Part shown: positions 9,043 through 21,094 of the stretch, in pieces | How positions within the stretch are numbered: position 1 is the stretch's first letter | How the letters are laid out: each line of letters opens with the position of its first letter | NCBI RefSeq assembly: GCF_000264905.1 | Contig: NW_006763141.1 | Span: 1,420,244 to 1,462,435, forward strand | Length of the DNA: 42,192 nucleotides | Source: Stereum hirsutum FP-91666 SS1 | Taxonomy: Eukaryota > Basidiomycota > Agaricomycetes > Russulales > Stereaceae | Reading direction: 5' to 3' | Made by a program: the position numbers and the translations under genes | The notes under the pieces: model-generated | The model's database searches: none | The model's input: only the letters and a program-made list of their open reading frames with translations | What the model was told of the DNA's origin: nothing

Positions 9043-10982
9043 GAGATTTAACGCGAGAATAAACGAAAAAAGAATGTTTCTTTTGGGCGGGATAAGTCCT
9101 CGACAAGCAGACGCAGATGTGCCCAAAACGGAAGGTGGCGTAAGTTGTCCGTGCCTGGCGAGTGTGGGTATGGCGTATTTTGTCAACCCTCCAGTTTCAG
9201 ATAAGTATGCAGGCCAAATACAGACTGCCTTTGATTACTTTGTTTACACTCATATTTATCCACTGTATGGGATCCTTTTAATACATTCAGAGTTGTCCGA
9301 TAGAACATGCAACCTCATACAACACCATTGAGAGACTCGAGGCGGCAGCGTCGAGACGAAGGCAGAGTCCGCGCTCGCGTGGCGCAGGCGTGTGGCGGAC
9401 CGGAGCCGCGCGGCTGGGTGCATCCAAGAAAGGAAGGCGGTTGGGTCGGCCGCGTTACCCCAGTTGAACTGGCTTCTTGCGTTCCTTAAAATTCAACGCG
9501 GAGATCGAAATTGTCGCGCCCAGGCTCAGCGCTCAGAGTTCACCGCCTACGATGCTTGCCAACGCTCGTCCTGGCTTGCTTGTACCTGAATCTTCAAGAC
9601 ACCTTTTCTCTCCTCTGTAGCGCAGCTGCGAATACACTCGCATCTGCCGCTAAGAGGATTTGTCCCCTCTTTACCTCTCAAAAGCATCCCTTGGTACTTC
9701 GACGCCCAGTCCCATTGAGTCAGTCCGTAATCCATTAAAAATGATCATCAGATGAAGGTCTACAAGTCGCATATCGGTTCGTTTCAATGTCATACTACAC
9801 ACTACTCCCTTCATGACATCCGTCTCACCTTCCAGCACATGCATCCTTTCATCAATCCCTTGATCCCCTTCGATGCTATCCTCACTATCTGCCGCACTCC
9901 CTCAGTGCGTCGCAAGACGAGCACTGACAGTTAACACGAGCTTAGAAATACCCTGACGGAACTCTTACTCCCAAGGAAGGGCGTGTTTATCGTGCGTCAT
10001 GAATGGATAGGAGCAGTGTGGGGTTTTTCCGTACGGCAAGGTGAGTTTGTATTCTGCACTTTTCAAGGACGCTGGTATCGTCTTGACATACACGATCTCA
10101 GGGTCACTCCAGGCACGGGGGTGTGCTCCCTCAAGTCAGGACTGCCGGGTACTTTCATACATTATGTCGCCGTTGACCATGCCTGCCATAGTGTATCTCG
10201 ATCAAGTCCCCATCCGAGCGCCGCCATATAAAATTCTGCTGATCCTCTGCTGTAGCTTTTTCGCCTCCTCGCAAACGTATGGATTTGCATCGTGATGAAA
10301 ATGTATGAGCGAATTCCGTCGTTCAGTAAAGGAAGAGCTGGGGTAAAATACAAACCTCCCTAGGTATGTAATTTACAAACAAAGCGACCCAGCCCGTGCT
10401 TGATCATGAGCTTCGAGACAGTTGCCAGTGCAGCCCAGCTGCGGGCTTCCAAATTCCACGGACTCCGATAAGCTCCGAATGGTGTCCATATCGTTGGCTT
10501 CCTTCCCCACTCGCCACTGCCGGTGCTGGAAGCATCTGTTCTCCGTTTTCTTCGGGTGATCCCCGTATGGAACCGTCTTACGCTCTAAATCTTCTTTATG
10601 TACGATTGATATTGTCCAAGTGGGAAATATGTTTCTCCACTCTCTTCTTGCGGGTCCTTGAAGAATAGGGGGCCCTGAGGCTATCCTCTCGGGTGCTGAC
10701 GCGGACGGCCGGTCAGGCCTTCAGGCCCCATTCGCGCACTGAAATAGTCTCCCTCTCTGATGGTACATCATCCGACTCATCAGCATGCGATTCTCTATCG
10801 AGAAAAAGCGGAAGAGTCGGTCCGCCGATACATCTTGTGTGTATACTTTTGGAGAACCTCGCGGACCCAGCACTTACTTCCTCCACTACTTGGGGTTTTC
10901 ACGTCAGAATATTCTGTACTACACATTCATGCTGTTCAGCGTCCTTGACGTCTATTAGCTCTTTTTCTCCTCCACGAGCCAC
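9043..10982. other. No gene recognised
   Basis: The part at 9330-9450 is GC-rich and the rest mixed. Short open frames show no recognisable domain. The last few hundred bases are upstream of the Tnp2 start and could hold its 5' end or untranslated exons; no CACTA-type inverted terminus was identified by eye. Confidence 0.4.
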
Positions 10983-13900
10983 ATGAAGTCGAGAAAAGAG
11001 CAGCGCCAACGCGGTATCGCGCGAGCTACTGCGCTACAGGCTCTTGAAGCACAACTGGAGCATACTCTCCCGCCCCTTCCAGAGCGATTTGCTCGTCCAG
11101 ACGGGACAGGACCTGTTCAACCCACCACAGCCTCCACACAGCCTCGCTATGCAGCATTCGCCGACTCCAGCTCTTCTCATGCACATTCTTCCGATCCTCA
11201 TCCCAACCCATCCTCTAACCTGATTCGTCTCGATGCCCGCATCGCCGCACTCGATGACACTATCTGCGCTCTTGTGGACATATCGGCCACGGGATCTCTG
11301 GTCTTTGTTCACGAACCGAAGGATCAGGCCAGCTATCATCGCCGCCAGCATATGACTGAAGCCAACACAGGTCACCACCCACTGATGCTGAAGCCACGGA
11401 TAAATCAGCACTTCCTTCTCGTCGAATCGAAGCTATGCTCTATCTTTCAAGAGCTCGAATCCTTCTTATCAGAGCGTATGATATTGGAGCGTCAGAAAGC
11501 AGTTTGCGAGGGCTTGTTAGAGCGAGTTGAGAATGCACTCATCGTGCTGGATACGCAGAAGGAGGTGGAGTGGCACCGTCAGCGATCGGTCTTGAGTGAT
11601 TCGAAGCGACGAGTTGTCAATTCCGGTCTGTCTCCTTGTAGGCTTCGGAAGCAGCCTCACCCTGACTTGCGCTCTATCTCAGGATTTTATTTTTCTCCGA
11701 GTGGCCCCACACATCCAACTCTCATTGCGATGTACATCACCGTTCTCACAATGAATATCCTATACCATGTACCACGGGATGGGACTAAGGTCCTGCTTGC
11801 TGGTATGAGATCGATAGCAGAAACGGCCCCAGACTTGGCCAGCGTCGCATCCGAGATCCCTTCAGATCCTCGCACGATAATTTCCCAATACCGCTTGGAT
11901 CCAGTGACACGACCATACATCTGCTGTCCCTCCTGTCATTATCTATTGCCGTACACTCCACATGATCAAACCTCTATGCCTACAACATGTCCGGGAAAGC
12001 CAGACCCTGATTCGTCTTCGATATGTGGCGCTTTGCTCTGTAACACTGTCCGCATCGAGGGGCAGGAACACAAAGTTCCCATCAAGAAATTCCTTCATCA
12101 GGAGATGGGAGAATGGCTTGCTCGACTTCTCGCACGGCCTGGTGTGGAAGATGCCCTTGAGCATCCCAGTATCAGCAGCGATGGAATACTTCGCGATATA
12201 TGGGACGGCACCACACTTCGAAACCTCAAAGGGCCCGACGGAAAGCACTTCTTAGCTGGACCAAAGGGCGAGTTGCGCCTCGTCTTCAGTCTCTCCATCG
12301 ACGGCTTCAATCCTTTCCACAATAAGATAGCAAGGGCGTCATACTCCTCGACGGCAATATGGCTTGTCCTTCTCAACTTTCCCCCTGCCCTCCGACACTT
12401 ACCACAGAATCGCTACTTCGTCGGCGCTTTGCCTGGTCGTAATGGCCCCTCCCGAGCACAGATCAATTACGTGCTTGATATCATCGTGGACAACGCGTTG
12501 CCTTTCTTCGATCCTGGTGTCTGGATATCCAGAACAGCGAAATATTCCCGCGGGCGCTGTACACGGTGCATCATCTCCCCTCTGATTTCCGACATGGACG
12601 CCGCCAGACAGGTTGCTGGGTTTGCAGACTACCGGATGGTCGAGATCTGTTCACGCTGCCGCATACGGAAGAGAGACATCCACGATCTCGACGAGTCACA
12701 TTGGCCGAAACGCGACCTGGAGGAGCACATCAAAAACGCAAAGGAATGGAGAGATGCGTCATCCAAGACCGAACGAGAGGCTTTATATAAGAGAACGGGC
12801 ATTCGGTGGACTCCACTCCTACGTGTTCCGAATTGGGATCCCATACACAACGTGGATCTCGAGTCCATGCACATTTTCTGGCTCGGTATACTCGAATTTC
12901 ATATGCGACGGGCTTGGATGATCGATCCAGAGGCTGAGGATGGCGAGGGTACAGGCCAAATCAATGCCGAACGCTTTCCTCGTCCGACAGATGAAGAACT
13001 GGCACATTGTACACAATTCCTCGAAGACGTCAGTCGCGATCGTCATCAGACTCTCGAAAGGCTCAAGAGGGTTGTCCTATGGCACGCATGCCGAGACCGA
13101 GGCATAGGAACAGCGGGTACAAAATGGCAACTTGCAGACAATCTTATATCATGGGTACGTTGCCTCTGAAGTCTCTGCCCACAGCTTCTAAAACCCTTTT
13201 AAAGCATAGGGATGTCTGCTCGCAGCTCTCCGCGAGCGAAAATGCAGACAAATCATTCGCACCGAGTGGTGATAACGAGTCGGCTTTCTCGACATCGACG
13301 ATGACTGAAGGGTCACAGCTGAACTCTGTTGTGTCAGATCATGCCATGGAGGTCGATTGCGAAGGCGTCGACTTCAATGCCCCTCCAGGGACGTATAAAA
13401 CGAAGGATGTGCGAGACACTGAGCGTTCGACCGATATACTCAAAAAGATGTCCGACCTCTCAAAAGCAGTGCGAGATGGGGTAGGTTTCAGGACACTGAG
13501 CAGGAACTACAAGGAAGATATTTTTCGTCATCTTTCCTTCGAACGCAGGTTAAACTTTACTCTCACGAAGGAGGGGATGTATAAACAACTTTTAGCCTGG
13601 GTACGCACGTTCTCTTCGGTTGTTGTATTTGTTCTGAATTGATGATAATAGAGCGAGAGAAACGAAGGTGGGGGACTCCCTCAAGAATCTTCCACCTCCG
13701 GCAATGCGAACGATCGTATCGTCTTTGGAAGAGAGACGATAAGCGCCGTTCGAGAGGACATCAAGAGATGCGAGCTTCCATCATGGGTGGGGTCTTTCCC
13801 GCTCGAATGGGCTCTCCTGAAGAAGTCCAAGTTATCTGCCAATCAATGGCTGGTCATATTCACGGTCCATCTTCCCTTCACCCTTATCCGACTCTGGGCT

Positions 13901-15177
13901 ATTGATGGAACTTCGGAGCGTCGCAAAGCGATGTTGAGCAACGCACTCGATCTCATACGCGCAGTTCTCCTCGTCAATCTTCGTGAACTCAGCCCCGCGC
14001 AAATCGAACTCTACAGGAGCAGCATTCACCGATACCTCACAACCCTACTCGAATTATACAAAGACATTAAACTTGTTCCCAACCATCACGCCGCTCTCCA
14101 TGTGCCCGAGACCCTGACCGAACTAGGACCAACTCATGCCCACAGTGCTCCCCACTACGAAAGGGACATCCATGTCATGCAGGAACTCAATTTGAACGGG
14201 AAATCAGGTGCATTTTCATTGTATTTTCGTAGCAGAGCACTTGGTTATATTAACCCCTCTGATTTACACGAGCTAGGTGAAATGGAGTCGACTATGATGA
14301 ATAGCTCGGGTCGTTCAGCGAACTTGAAGGCTATACTGTCCGACAATGATGCAGTGCGAACGCACGTATCCAAGATGATCACAACATGGGAAACCGTATG
14401 TTCTCGGGACTCTCGGGGCACACGCCGGGCCTATCTCGTCGATCCGACTCACCCACCAACCGTTCTTATGCAAGATGGCGAGGAAGAATTGATGCCAGAC
14501 TACTTATACCGCATGCTCGTAACGTATATGAACGAAAAACATCACACGAACGCCTACTCTGATCAGGGCCCAGCCACCCTCCGCCACATACATCTCTCTC
14601 GCCAACACCTTAAGGCCACAAAGGTATCTATTCGTGGCGTACGCTATTGCACCTCCAACTCCATCGCAGGCGACAGCAACATCATCTTTCGAACTCTATC
14701 CGGAAGGACTGGTGCAGGAAGCGTAATCAGTATCTTTGAGCACCGGCATCACGTCGTCGACATATCCAGGGATACTCCATTCTTTCCTAAAGGGTTGCAC
14801 AACTCTCCCCACCTCACATCGTCAATATTCTTGCTAGTTAAGGAATACTCTTCCCTCCCGGTCGACAGCAACTTCAGTTTGCAGCGAGCCTGCCTCCACG
14901 AAGGATTCGTAGGTGGCTACCTTCGCCAAGACATACTGGAGCAAGTTCAGATTATAGACGCGTCGCAAGTGCTATGCCATTTCCGCAAGCTCCCAATGAC
15001 GATCGGCGAAGAGAAACTGATTCACGTATATCCTCTCGACAGGGTGTGTATGACCGCCATTTTGCTCCTGTGCTCTGCGTGAAGTTTGAACCGACACTAA
15101 TGTCTCCGTAGCTCATGACGGCGGCTTTTATGCACGAACATGAAGATTTGTCTGGAGAAAATGGTATGGAGGCTTGA
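10983..15177 (+). CDS. Tnp2/CACTA-like (Transposase_21 type) transposase, apparently intact
   Basis: Exons 10983-13154, 13205-13600, 13652-15043 and 15112-15177 join in phase to 1341 codons without an internal stop; introns are 50, 51 and 68 nt. Family hallmarks include CCPSC..C..CGALLC, probably metal-binding (about residues 314-354), and SLSIDGFNPFHNK (Asp near 440). Others are LNFPPALR, the ISDMDAARQVAGF block with CSRC (Asp near 537), and VDLESMHIFWLG near 625. The second half carries PNHHAALHVPETLTELGPTHAHSAPHYER and GEMESTM, also typical. The enzyme would act in the nucleus, cutting and joining element ends by DDE-type chemistry. The absence of stops or frameshifts contrasts with the dead Plavaka 3 kb away and suggests a recent or functional copy. 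Terminal inverted repeats were not located, and extra 5' exons are possible. Confidence 0.85.
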
Positions 15178-16148
15178 TGTCTCAGCGACGTAGGAGTAGT
15201 AGGATGACTGAGGGCTGTAGGTTCGATGTAAATCAGTGTCGCTTATAATCTCATGCTTCTTCCCCGAACGGTCTTCAAGTGGCAGTCACTCCTGCTACCT
15301 GATCATCACCGCTTCCATGTCCGCCCTACGCTCTACCGCTACAAAGAACAAGTGTCGAATCGTCCCTGGTCGGCGAAGTTGACTCTGATGGGTGATTTTC
15401 AATGGCGAAACAGAACTTATTGATGCATGAGCATGCCACCTGAATAAAACTGACTAATTTGTTTCGTTGCGACTTCCAGTGGTCTCCACTCAGAATCGCA
15501 ACGCGTGTCTGTGTGTGTGCGACAGCTGCGCGGGTACCAGCAACACTTTCCATTACCTGCGGCCCCGTCTTTTGACCCTCATCGGACCCGCGTCGTCAAC
15601 ATGCCCCTATAGCGCCACCCGCCCTACACTCCCCCGACTCAGCGCCGTCCTCGACGTCGTTGAAGACGATTGCCTCAGCTGCCGCATACACACTCTCTGA
15701 CAGGCTTGAGCTCGTGGACTCTATCGTATACGTGTCGTATAGTGCCCCACACTCTCGTGCCGCGTGCGTTGTCGCCTTGTCGTGTAGCCCGCTCGTCGCC
15801 GTCACAAACACATGTCCCTTTTGTAGTATTCACACATTATTCATGGTCAAACTCTTTGAGCACTCACATATGCATGTCAACAGCGAACAGATCGGGTTTT
15901 CATTGGTTTGCTCTGTGTGGCCCAAAAGCCAAGCCGAAAAGATGATATCTAGGAGATGAGGGGAAGGGGCTGGTATAAACTACATTCAGGGATATATAAT
16001 CGTATCGTAGATGTACCTATATAGTTATTGGTGGATTTTGCGGCTGTGGTCTGGTATGCAACAGAGGTAGGCGGTTTGTGGGTAGGTCATATTGGAAGAG
16101 AGAACCAAGCAAGAATAACGGGAGTCTTCTCACGATGTCTCATATCGA
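15178..16148. other. No gene recognised
   Basis: This is downstream flank of the Tnp2 gene, perhaps including the 3' end of that element. Short frames on both strands show no family similarity. Confidence 0.4.
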
Positions 16149-16556
16149 CTCCAGTCAGGACCCCTGCGTATGCTAACGGAGGTCCCATCCTGATGCGACG
16201 AATTTTGAGCGAAAAATCGCGTTTCGTCCGATCCGTAGTGCGACGAAAACGGCTTTTCGACGCTGATGTTCCATCCCGCTATGCGACGAAAATGTCTCTC
16301 GGGGACGCAAAAAATGGGGTAAAAACTTGGCAAACACAGCCAAAAACATGATTTGGGGAAAATTTTTGACGACCAGGGTTCGGGAAGGCCTTATGCGGAG
16401 TGATGTTCCATCCGACGTGCGACGGAAATGGCCAAAAATCCGATGTCCCATCCCTGATGCGACGAAAACACCCCCAAAATCGTGCGACGAAAACGACCGA
16501 TTTTGGGGGTTTTCGGATGGGACCTCTGTCAGCATACGCAGGGGTCCTCTCCAGTC
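16149..16556. mobile_element. hAT-like MITE, 392 bp, with 8-bp target-site duplication
   Basis: The element is 16157-16548. It begins AGGACCCCTGCGTATGCT and ends with the inverted counterpart AGCATACGCAGGGGTCCT. The terminal inverted repeats extend to about 34 nt with two mismatches. Both sides are flanked by CTCCAGTC (16149-16156 and 16549-16556), a perfect 8-bp duplication, the size typical of hAT transposons. Inside are six same-orientation copies of TGCGACG (16194, 16239, 16282, 16418, 16458, 16483), resembling clustered subterminal transposase-binding sites. There is also a perfect 13-bp stem at 16470-16482/16498-16510. There is no coding capacity for a transposase, so it is non-autonomous. 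Confidence 0.92.
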
Positions 16557-16722
16557 TGAAAATGACGCAAATTCTAAGTACTTAAGTAGCGACCAGTGCG
16601 CATTCGTAGACGCAGGTGAGATGGCTGTGGAATGTGGGTACCTGACGTCGGCGACAATGAGGACGATGTGCGGGATGATCAAAAGCCAGAAAAACAGCAG
16701 GTTTTGCGAAAGATGGATCGCC

Positions 16723-17460
16723 TCAAGGCGAATGTAGGAAATCCGGAGAGTCTTGGTGTAGTATGCGGCATTCTGACGCACTGTATTCTTCACGAGCGCG
16801 CTGAACACCATCGTAGAGGACTTTTCCTGGCTTCGGTTTCTTGACGGCTGCAGGTTTGGCCTTCGTCGGTTGTGGAACGTCGTCATAGTCGTCGTTCTCG
16901 TCGTCTCCGGATGGGGCCACATCCTGCTCTGCTTCCGAGCCGGCGTGGGATTCTTCGTCGAAATCGTTGTCGGTGGGCGCTTCTTGAGGTGGCGCTTCCT
17001 CGAGCTCGTCTTCTTCGTCGTCTTCGTCGACCTCCTCCGAGTCCTCTTGCTGGTGGGCCTGTTTGGTATCAGAACAGCTCACGAGATATTCATTTAATCA
17101 AGATTTACGAACCTTTGCTCTCTTTCTGGTGGCGGTATCCGGAACCTTCTCTGTGGTGCGAGGCTGAGCCACAGTGCGTTTGGCCTTCTGCTGGGTCTGA
17201 GCCGGTGGTCGAGCTGCGCGACGACCTTTCTCAAGAAGTTCATTGACCGCGTCATTCTCGAACTGCGCAAGGTTAGCTGTTATCTTCTGCTTTTTCGTTA
17301 CCTTGTCCCGCTGACGTCGCTCTTTTTCCGCCTTCTCTGCAGCGATTTCCTCCTTCGAACGATTTGCCGCACGCATATCGTTTAACTGTCGATAATCCTG
17401 GCGCGGCTTTCGAGGGCTCCTGGGCGGACTACTGGGAGTGATTGATTTCGATTTTGGCAT
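16723..17460 (-). CDS. Charged nuclear-type protein of unknown function (227 aa)
   Basis: Exons 17460-17113 and 17058-16723 join over a 54-nt intron (GTTCGT..CAG) in phase. The N-terminal half is basic, with a proline-flanked start (MPKSKSITPSSPPRSPRKPRQDYR). A helical, coiled-coil-like stretch follows (NRSKEEIAAEKAEKERRQRD), then TRKRAK. The second exon is strongly acidic (EEVDEDDEEDELEE) and then Lys/Pro-rich. This architecture suggests a nuclear, nucleic-acid- or chromatin-associated protein, but no named domain is recognised. ATG 17460 is preferred (A at -3); 17541 is an upstream in-frame alternative. It is divergent from the Plavaka element, and small proteins like this sit beside transposons in mushroom genomes, so it may be element-associated. 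A possible donor (GTGCGT) near the 3' end makes the last residues uncertain. Confidence 0.6.
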
Positions 17461-17964
17461 GATGGGAGTCAGGACAGCAGGGGGCGAGCGAGTGAAGATG
17501 GTGGGAGAAGGAGAAAGAGAGGTGAAGTTCGCATCGAGCATTGTACGGTGCGTGTCTTGACCTTTGCCACAAGCGCGTTTTTTTGACACTCTATTGTACT
17601 TATGCCGCGACGCGACGCGTTTTTGCAATTAGTGTTCCTTTCTCACGACACGCATCCTCAACAACAACACACCGGCTGCGTTTCCCCTGCTTGGGCCACA
17701 ATGAACCACCAGTCATCAGCTACGACTACGGTTTCAACCACTCGTGCCTTTACTTCCCAACCTTCGACCGAATGGTAATGACGAGTGCTCGACTGCTTGG
17801 GCCGTTCACGAGGCCTCGACGCATTGGCCATGCTGTGTGCTATGACCGCTTGGGCCCTCGAATGGGCTATAATGCAGACTCGGTTCGTCCAATTATCTTC
17901 TCTCTACAATACTACATCTGTCCACGTAGCTAACACCATCTTTCGTCCATCGAATCCGCTAGTA

Positions 17965-20900
17965 ATGCCGGGACCATATAACTTCAGGCGCTTCAAATGC
18001 GCCGTCTGTGGACGACTTCAAGAGTCAGAGAGGATACAAGGAACACCTCAACCGAATGCATCCGGTTTTCGAGAATACCGACACATCACCCGACGATTCA
18101 GATGCCTCCGTCAGACATTCCAACCAGCCATCGTCTTCCCATTCTGACAGCGACCATAGCATCGATCAAAACAACGACCTCGTCGACCTGGGTACCCCTG
18201 AAGCTGTGGAGTTACGTTCTGATGATGGCGGGGCAGAGTCGGTGAATAACCATCAGGATGATGGTGAGTATCACCTTCACTTTCGTTCCACAACTTGTCC
18301 TGACCAATTTTCAGCTGTCCCCCTCCTTCAAAACCCTCTTCCCACAAATCGACCCTCTCATCCGTTTCTCGATGGTATGTTCCCATTTTCTTTTTTTACC
18401 ATCTTCCTTTCATCTGAAGCATACATGAAGGCACCGAAACGACATCGGATGGTTCTGCTAACCTCCCACCCGGCCCCCCACCTCCTCCCTTCCACAAACG
18501 CCCTTCCGACTGGGCTCCATTCGACAATCGCGTTCAATTTGAACTCGCCGGCTTCTTATACCAACGCGTCCAGATGTCTCAGTCCAAGATCGACGAGCTT
18601 CTCGAGCTCATCGCCGGCTTACTCCTTCTGGCAACCGACGGTGATACGACCAAGACGCCTCCGTTCACCAACCACAAGGAGCTTTACGACATAATCGATT
18701 CCATCAAAGCCGGAGACGCCCCGTGGATGTGCTTTACAATCAAGTACAATGGTCCTCGACCTGCTGCGGGACATGTTTCAGCATGGATGGATGAGGAGTA
18801 CGAGGTTTGGACGCGCGATACACGCACACTCGCACACATTCAGCTTGGTAACCCGGACTTCGCCAATAACTTTCACAAAGCCCCATTCCGCGACTTCACT
18901 GGCCCCGACGGTTCGCGTGTCCACTGCGACCTCATGTCCGGTGAATGGGCTTGGGAACAATGCGTAAGCAACTTCCCTTTCCGTGTATATGCTGAGGTTC
19001 TAACTTTGAGTATCGCAACGGGACATCATCGCACAGGATCCGCAAACTCACGGATCAATGTTCGTCCCCGTCGTTCTGGGCAGCGACAAGACCACCGTCT
19101 CCGTCGCCACTGGACAGCACGATTATTATCCATTCTATTTTGGGGTAGGAAACATCGACAACAGCGCTCGGCGGACTCATCGCGGCGCTCTTTCCCTCGC
19201 GGCCTTTCTCTCTATCCCAAAGAGTATGTAGTCTGAGTGTCCGAGTCATATGTATATGTTTTCTTATATATTGAATGTTATGCGCTCTTTATAGCGAATA
19301 AGCGGCAGTCAGGATCCCCCGCATTCCATAAATTTCGACGACAACTCTTCCATACATCCCTTTCGACAATACTCCAACCCCTCAAGCCGGCTATGACTAT
19401 TCCCGAGGTTGTTTGATGCCCGGACGGTCATTACCGTCGAGTGGTTTATGGTATTGGACCGTACATCGCAGATTACCCGGAGCAGGTCCTTTTGGCCTGC
19501 ATCGTGCAGAATTGGTGTCCACGGTGGTATGTGGTTTCCTCTTTCCCAAGTCGTCATGATGTACCTGACATCTTCCATTCTAGATGTACGGCCCAGCCCG
19601 ATAATCTTGACGGTGGTAACCCTGCGCCTCGAACGATGGATCACTTCAACCTCGCATCAGAACTCCTTGGCCTCGGTGAACTATGGGACGGCTATGGCTA
19701 CGTTGCTGATCTCGTGGTCAGTATTTATCCTTTCGTTTGTTGGGGTGACATTGCTTAACTATGTATGTGTAGCCTTTCACAGATGACTTCCCTTGTGCGG
19801 ATATCCGTCAGCTTATCTCGCCAGACATTCTCCATCAACTGATCAAGGGCGGGTTCCATGATCACCTTGTAACTTGGGTCGATGAGTTCTTGATAATCCA
19901 GCATGGTGAGGCACGAGCAAATGAGATTAAGGATGACATCAATCGTCGGTATGTATTTTGTTTCGTTCATCTCTCCATCGTGGCGCTCATGCATCGTCGT
20001 GAACCTATTGATAGCATTGGACTCGCGCCTCCATTCCCCGGGCTTCGACGCTTTCCCGAGGGCCGTGGCTTCAAGAAGTGGACAGGGGATGATTCGAAGG
20101 CGCTGATGAAAGTATGTACATCATTGTTCGCTCATCTCCACATCCAGAAATAGCTGATATCGGGGTGTTCATGTAGGTTTATGTCAACGCTATTGAAGGC
20201 CATGTACCTCGTGAAGTAGTCTGTGCGCTAACCGCCTACATTGATTTCTGCTACGTCGCACGCCGTGCCGCTCTATCTACTCAAGACTTGGACGAGCTTG
20301 ACGCCACACTTCAGCGCTACCACCACTATCGACCCATCTTCCAAGCCCTTGGAGTCCGCGAGCCCGGTCCTGCTGGGTTCTCCTTGCCTCGCCAACACGC
20401 CATGAAACACTACCGCGACCTCATCCAGCAGTTTGCTGCAACGAACGGGCTCTGTTCATCGATGACGGAGGCCAAACATATCAAAACCGTCAAGGAACCC
20501 TGGCGACGCTCAAACCGATACAAGGCCCTCGGTCAGATGCTGCAGACGAACCAGCGGCTCGATAAGCTCGCAGCTGCTCGCGTCGACTTTGCAAACCGAG
20601 GGATGCTGGATGGGTCGATCATTCATTGGGTGTGGGATTATCTGGATAGGGTGGTTCGCCTTCAAGAGACAGAGCGTGGTGACGATGAGGGTAATGAGAA
20701 CAGGGTTGAGCCGGATGAGGATGAACGGGGTCAGGGCGAGGGCCAGGGCGAGGGCAAGGGCGACAGGATGGTAATCAATGGTGGGGTTGATGGGGCCGCG
20801 GACTTGCGGGCGGAGCGGATGAGGGGCGCTACAATCCCCGTTGGTACAGGCGAGAAATCTGGCGTGGAGGAGGCGATGGCTGCGGATGCGGACGAAGGGT

Positions 20901-21094
20901 GGCAGGTGCTGAATAGGGAGGATGGAGGTCCAGTCAATGACACAGACGTTATCAACCGTGTTGTGCTTGCCAAAACCGCTCGTCCGTGTCTCTTATTCAT
21001 TTTTTCAACTACGTGCGATAGCTTACCTTCTGTTCTTGTAGTCTCGTCACCAGTACCGCCTATCGAATTCCGGTTTATAGAGCTAAGCAAGTGA
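17965..21094 (+). pseudogene. Plavaka-family transposase, disrupted copy
   Basis: The start (MPGPYNFRRFKCAVCGR) runs into a C2H2-like finger (FKSQRGYKEHLNRMHP) only after a 1-nt frame change near 18017, with no room for an intron. Later exons match Plavaka strongly: PPFTNHKELYDIIDSI, the GNPDFANNF block, LMSGEWAWEQ, FVPVVLGSDKTTVSVATG and YIADYPEQVLLACI. Also present are ISPDILHQLIKGGFHDHLVTW, RRFPEGRGFKKWTGDDSKALMK and SSMTEAKHIKTVKEPWRRSNRY. An in-frame TGA at 19414-19416 lies between VV and CPDGHYRR, where Arg is expected; CGA to TGA is a CpG transition. About eight introns of 50-70 nt can be placed. The usual C-terminal end after LAKT is not found. Stop codon and frameshift together indicate an inactive copy. 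Confidence 0.85.

Noticed and set aside
10983..21094. TET/JBP oxygenase gene associated with fungal transposons
   Set aside because: I looked for such a companion gene between the transposases and saw no HxD..H dioxygenase-like frame.
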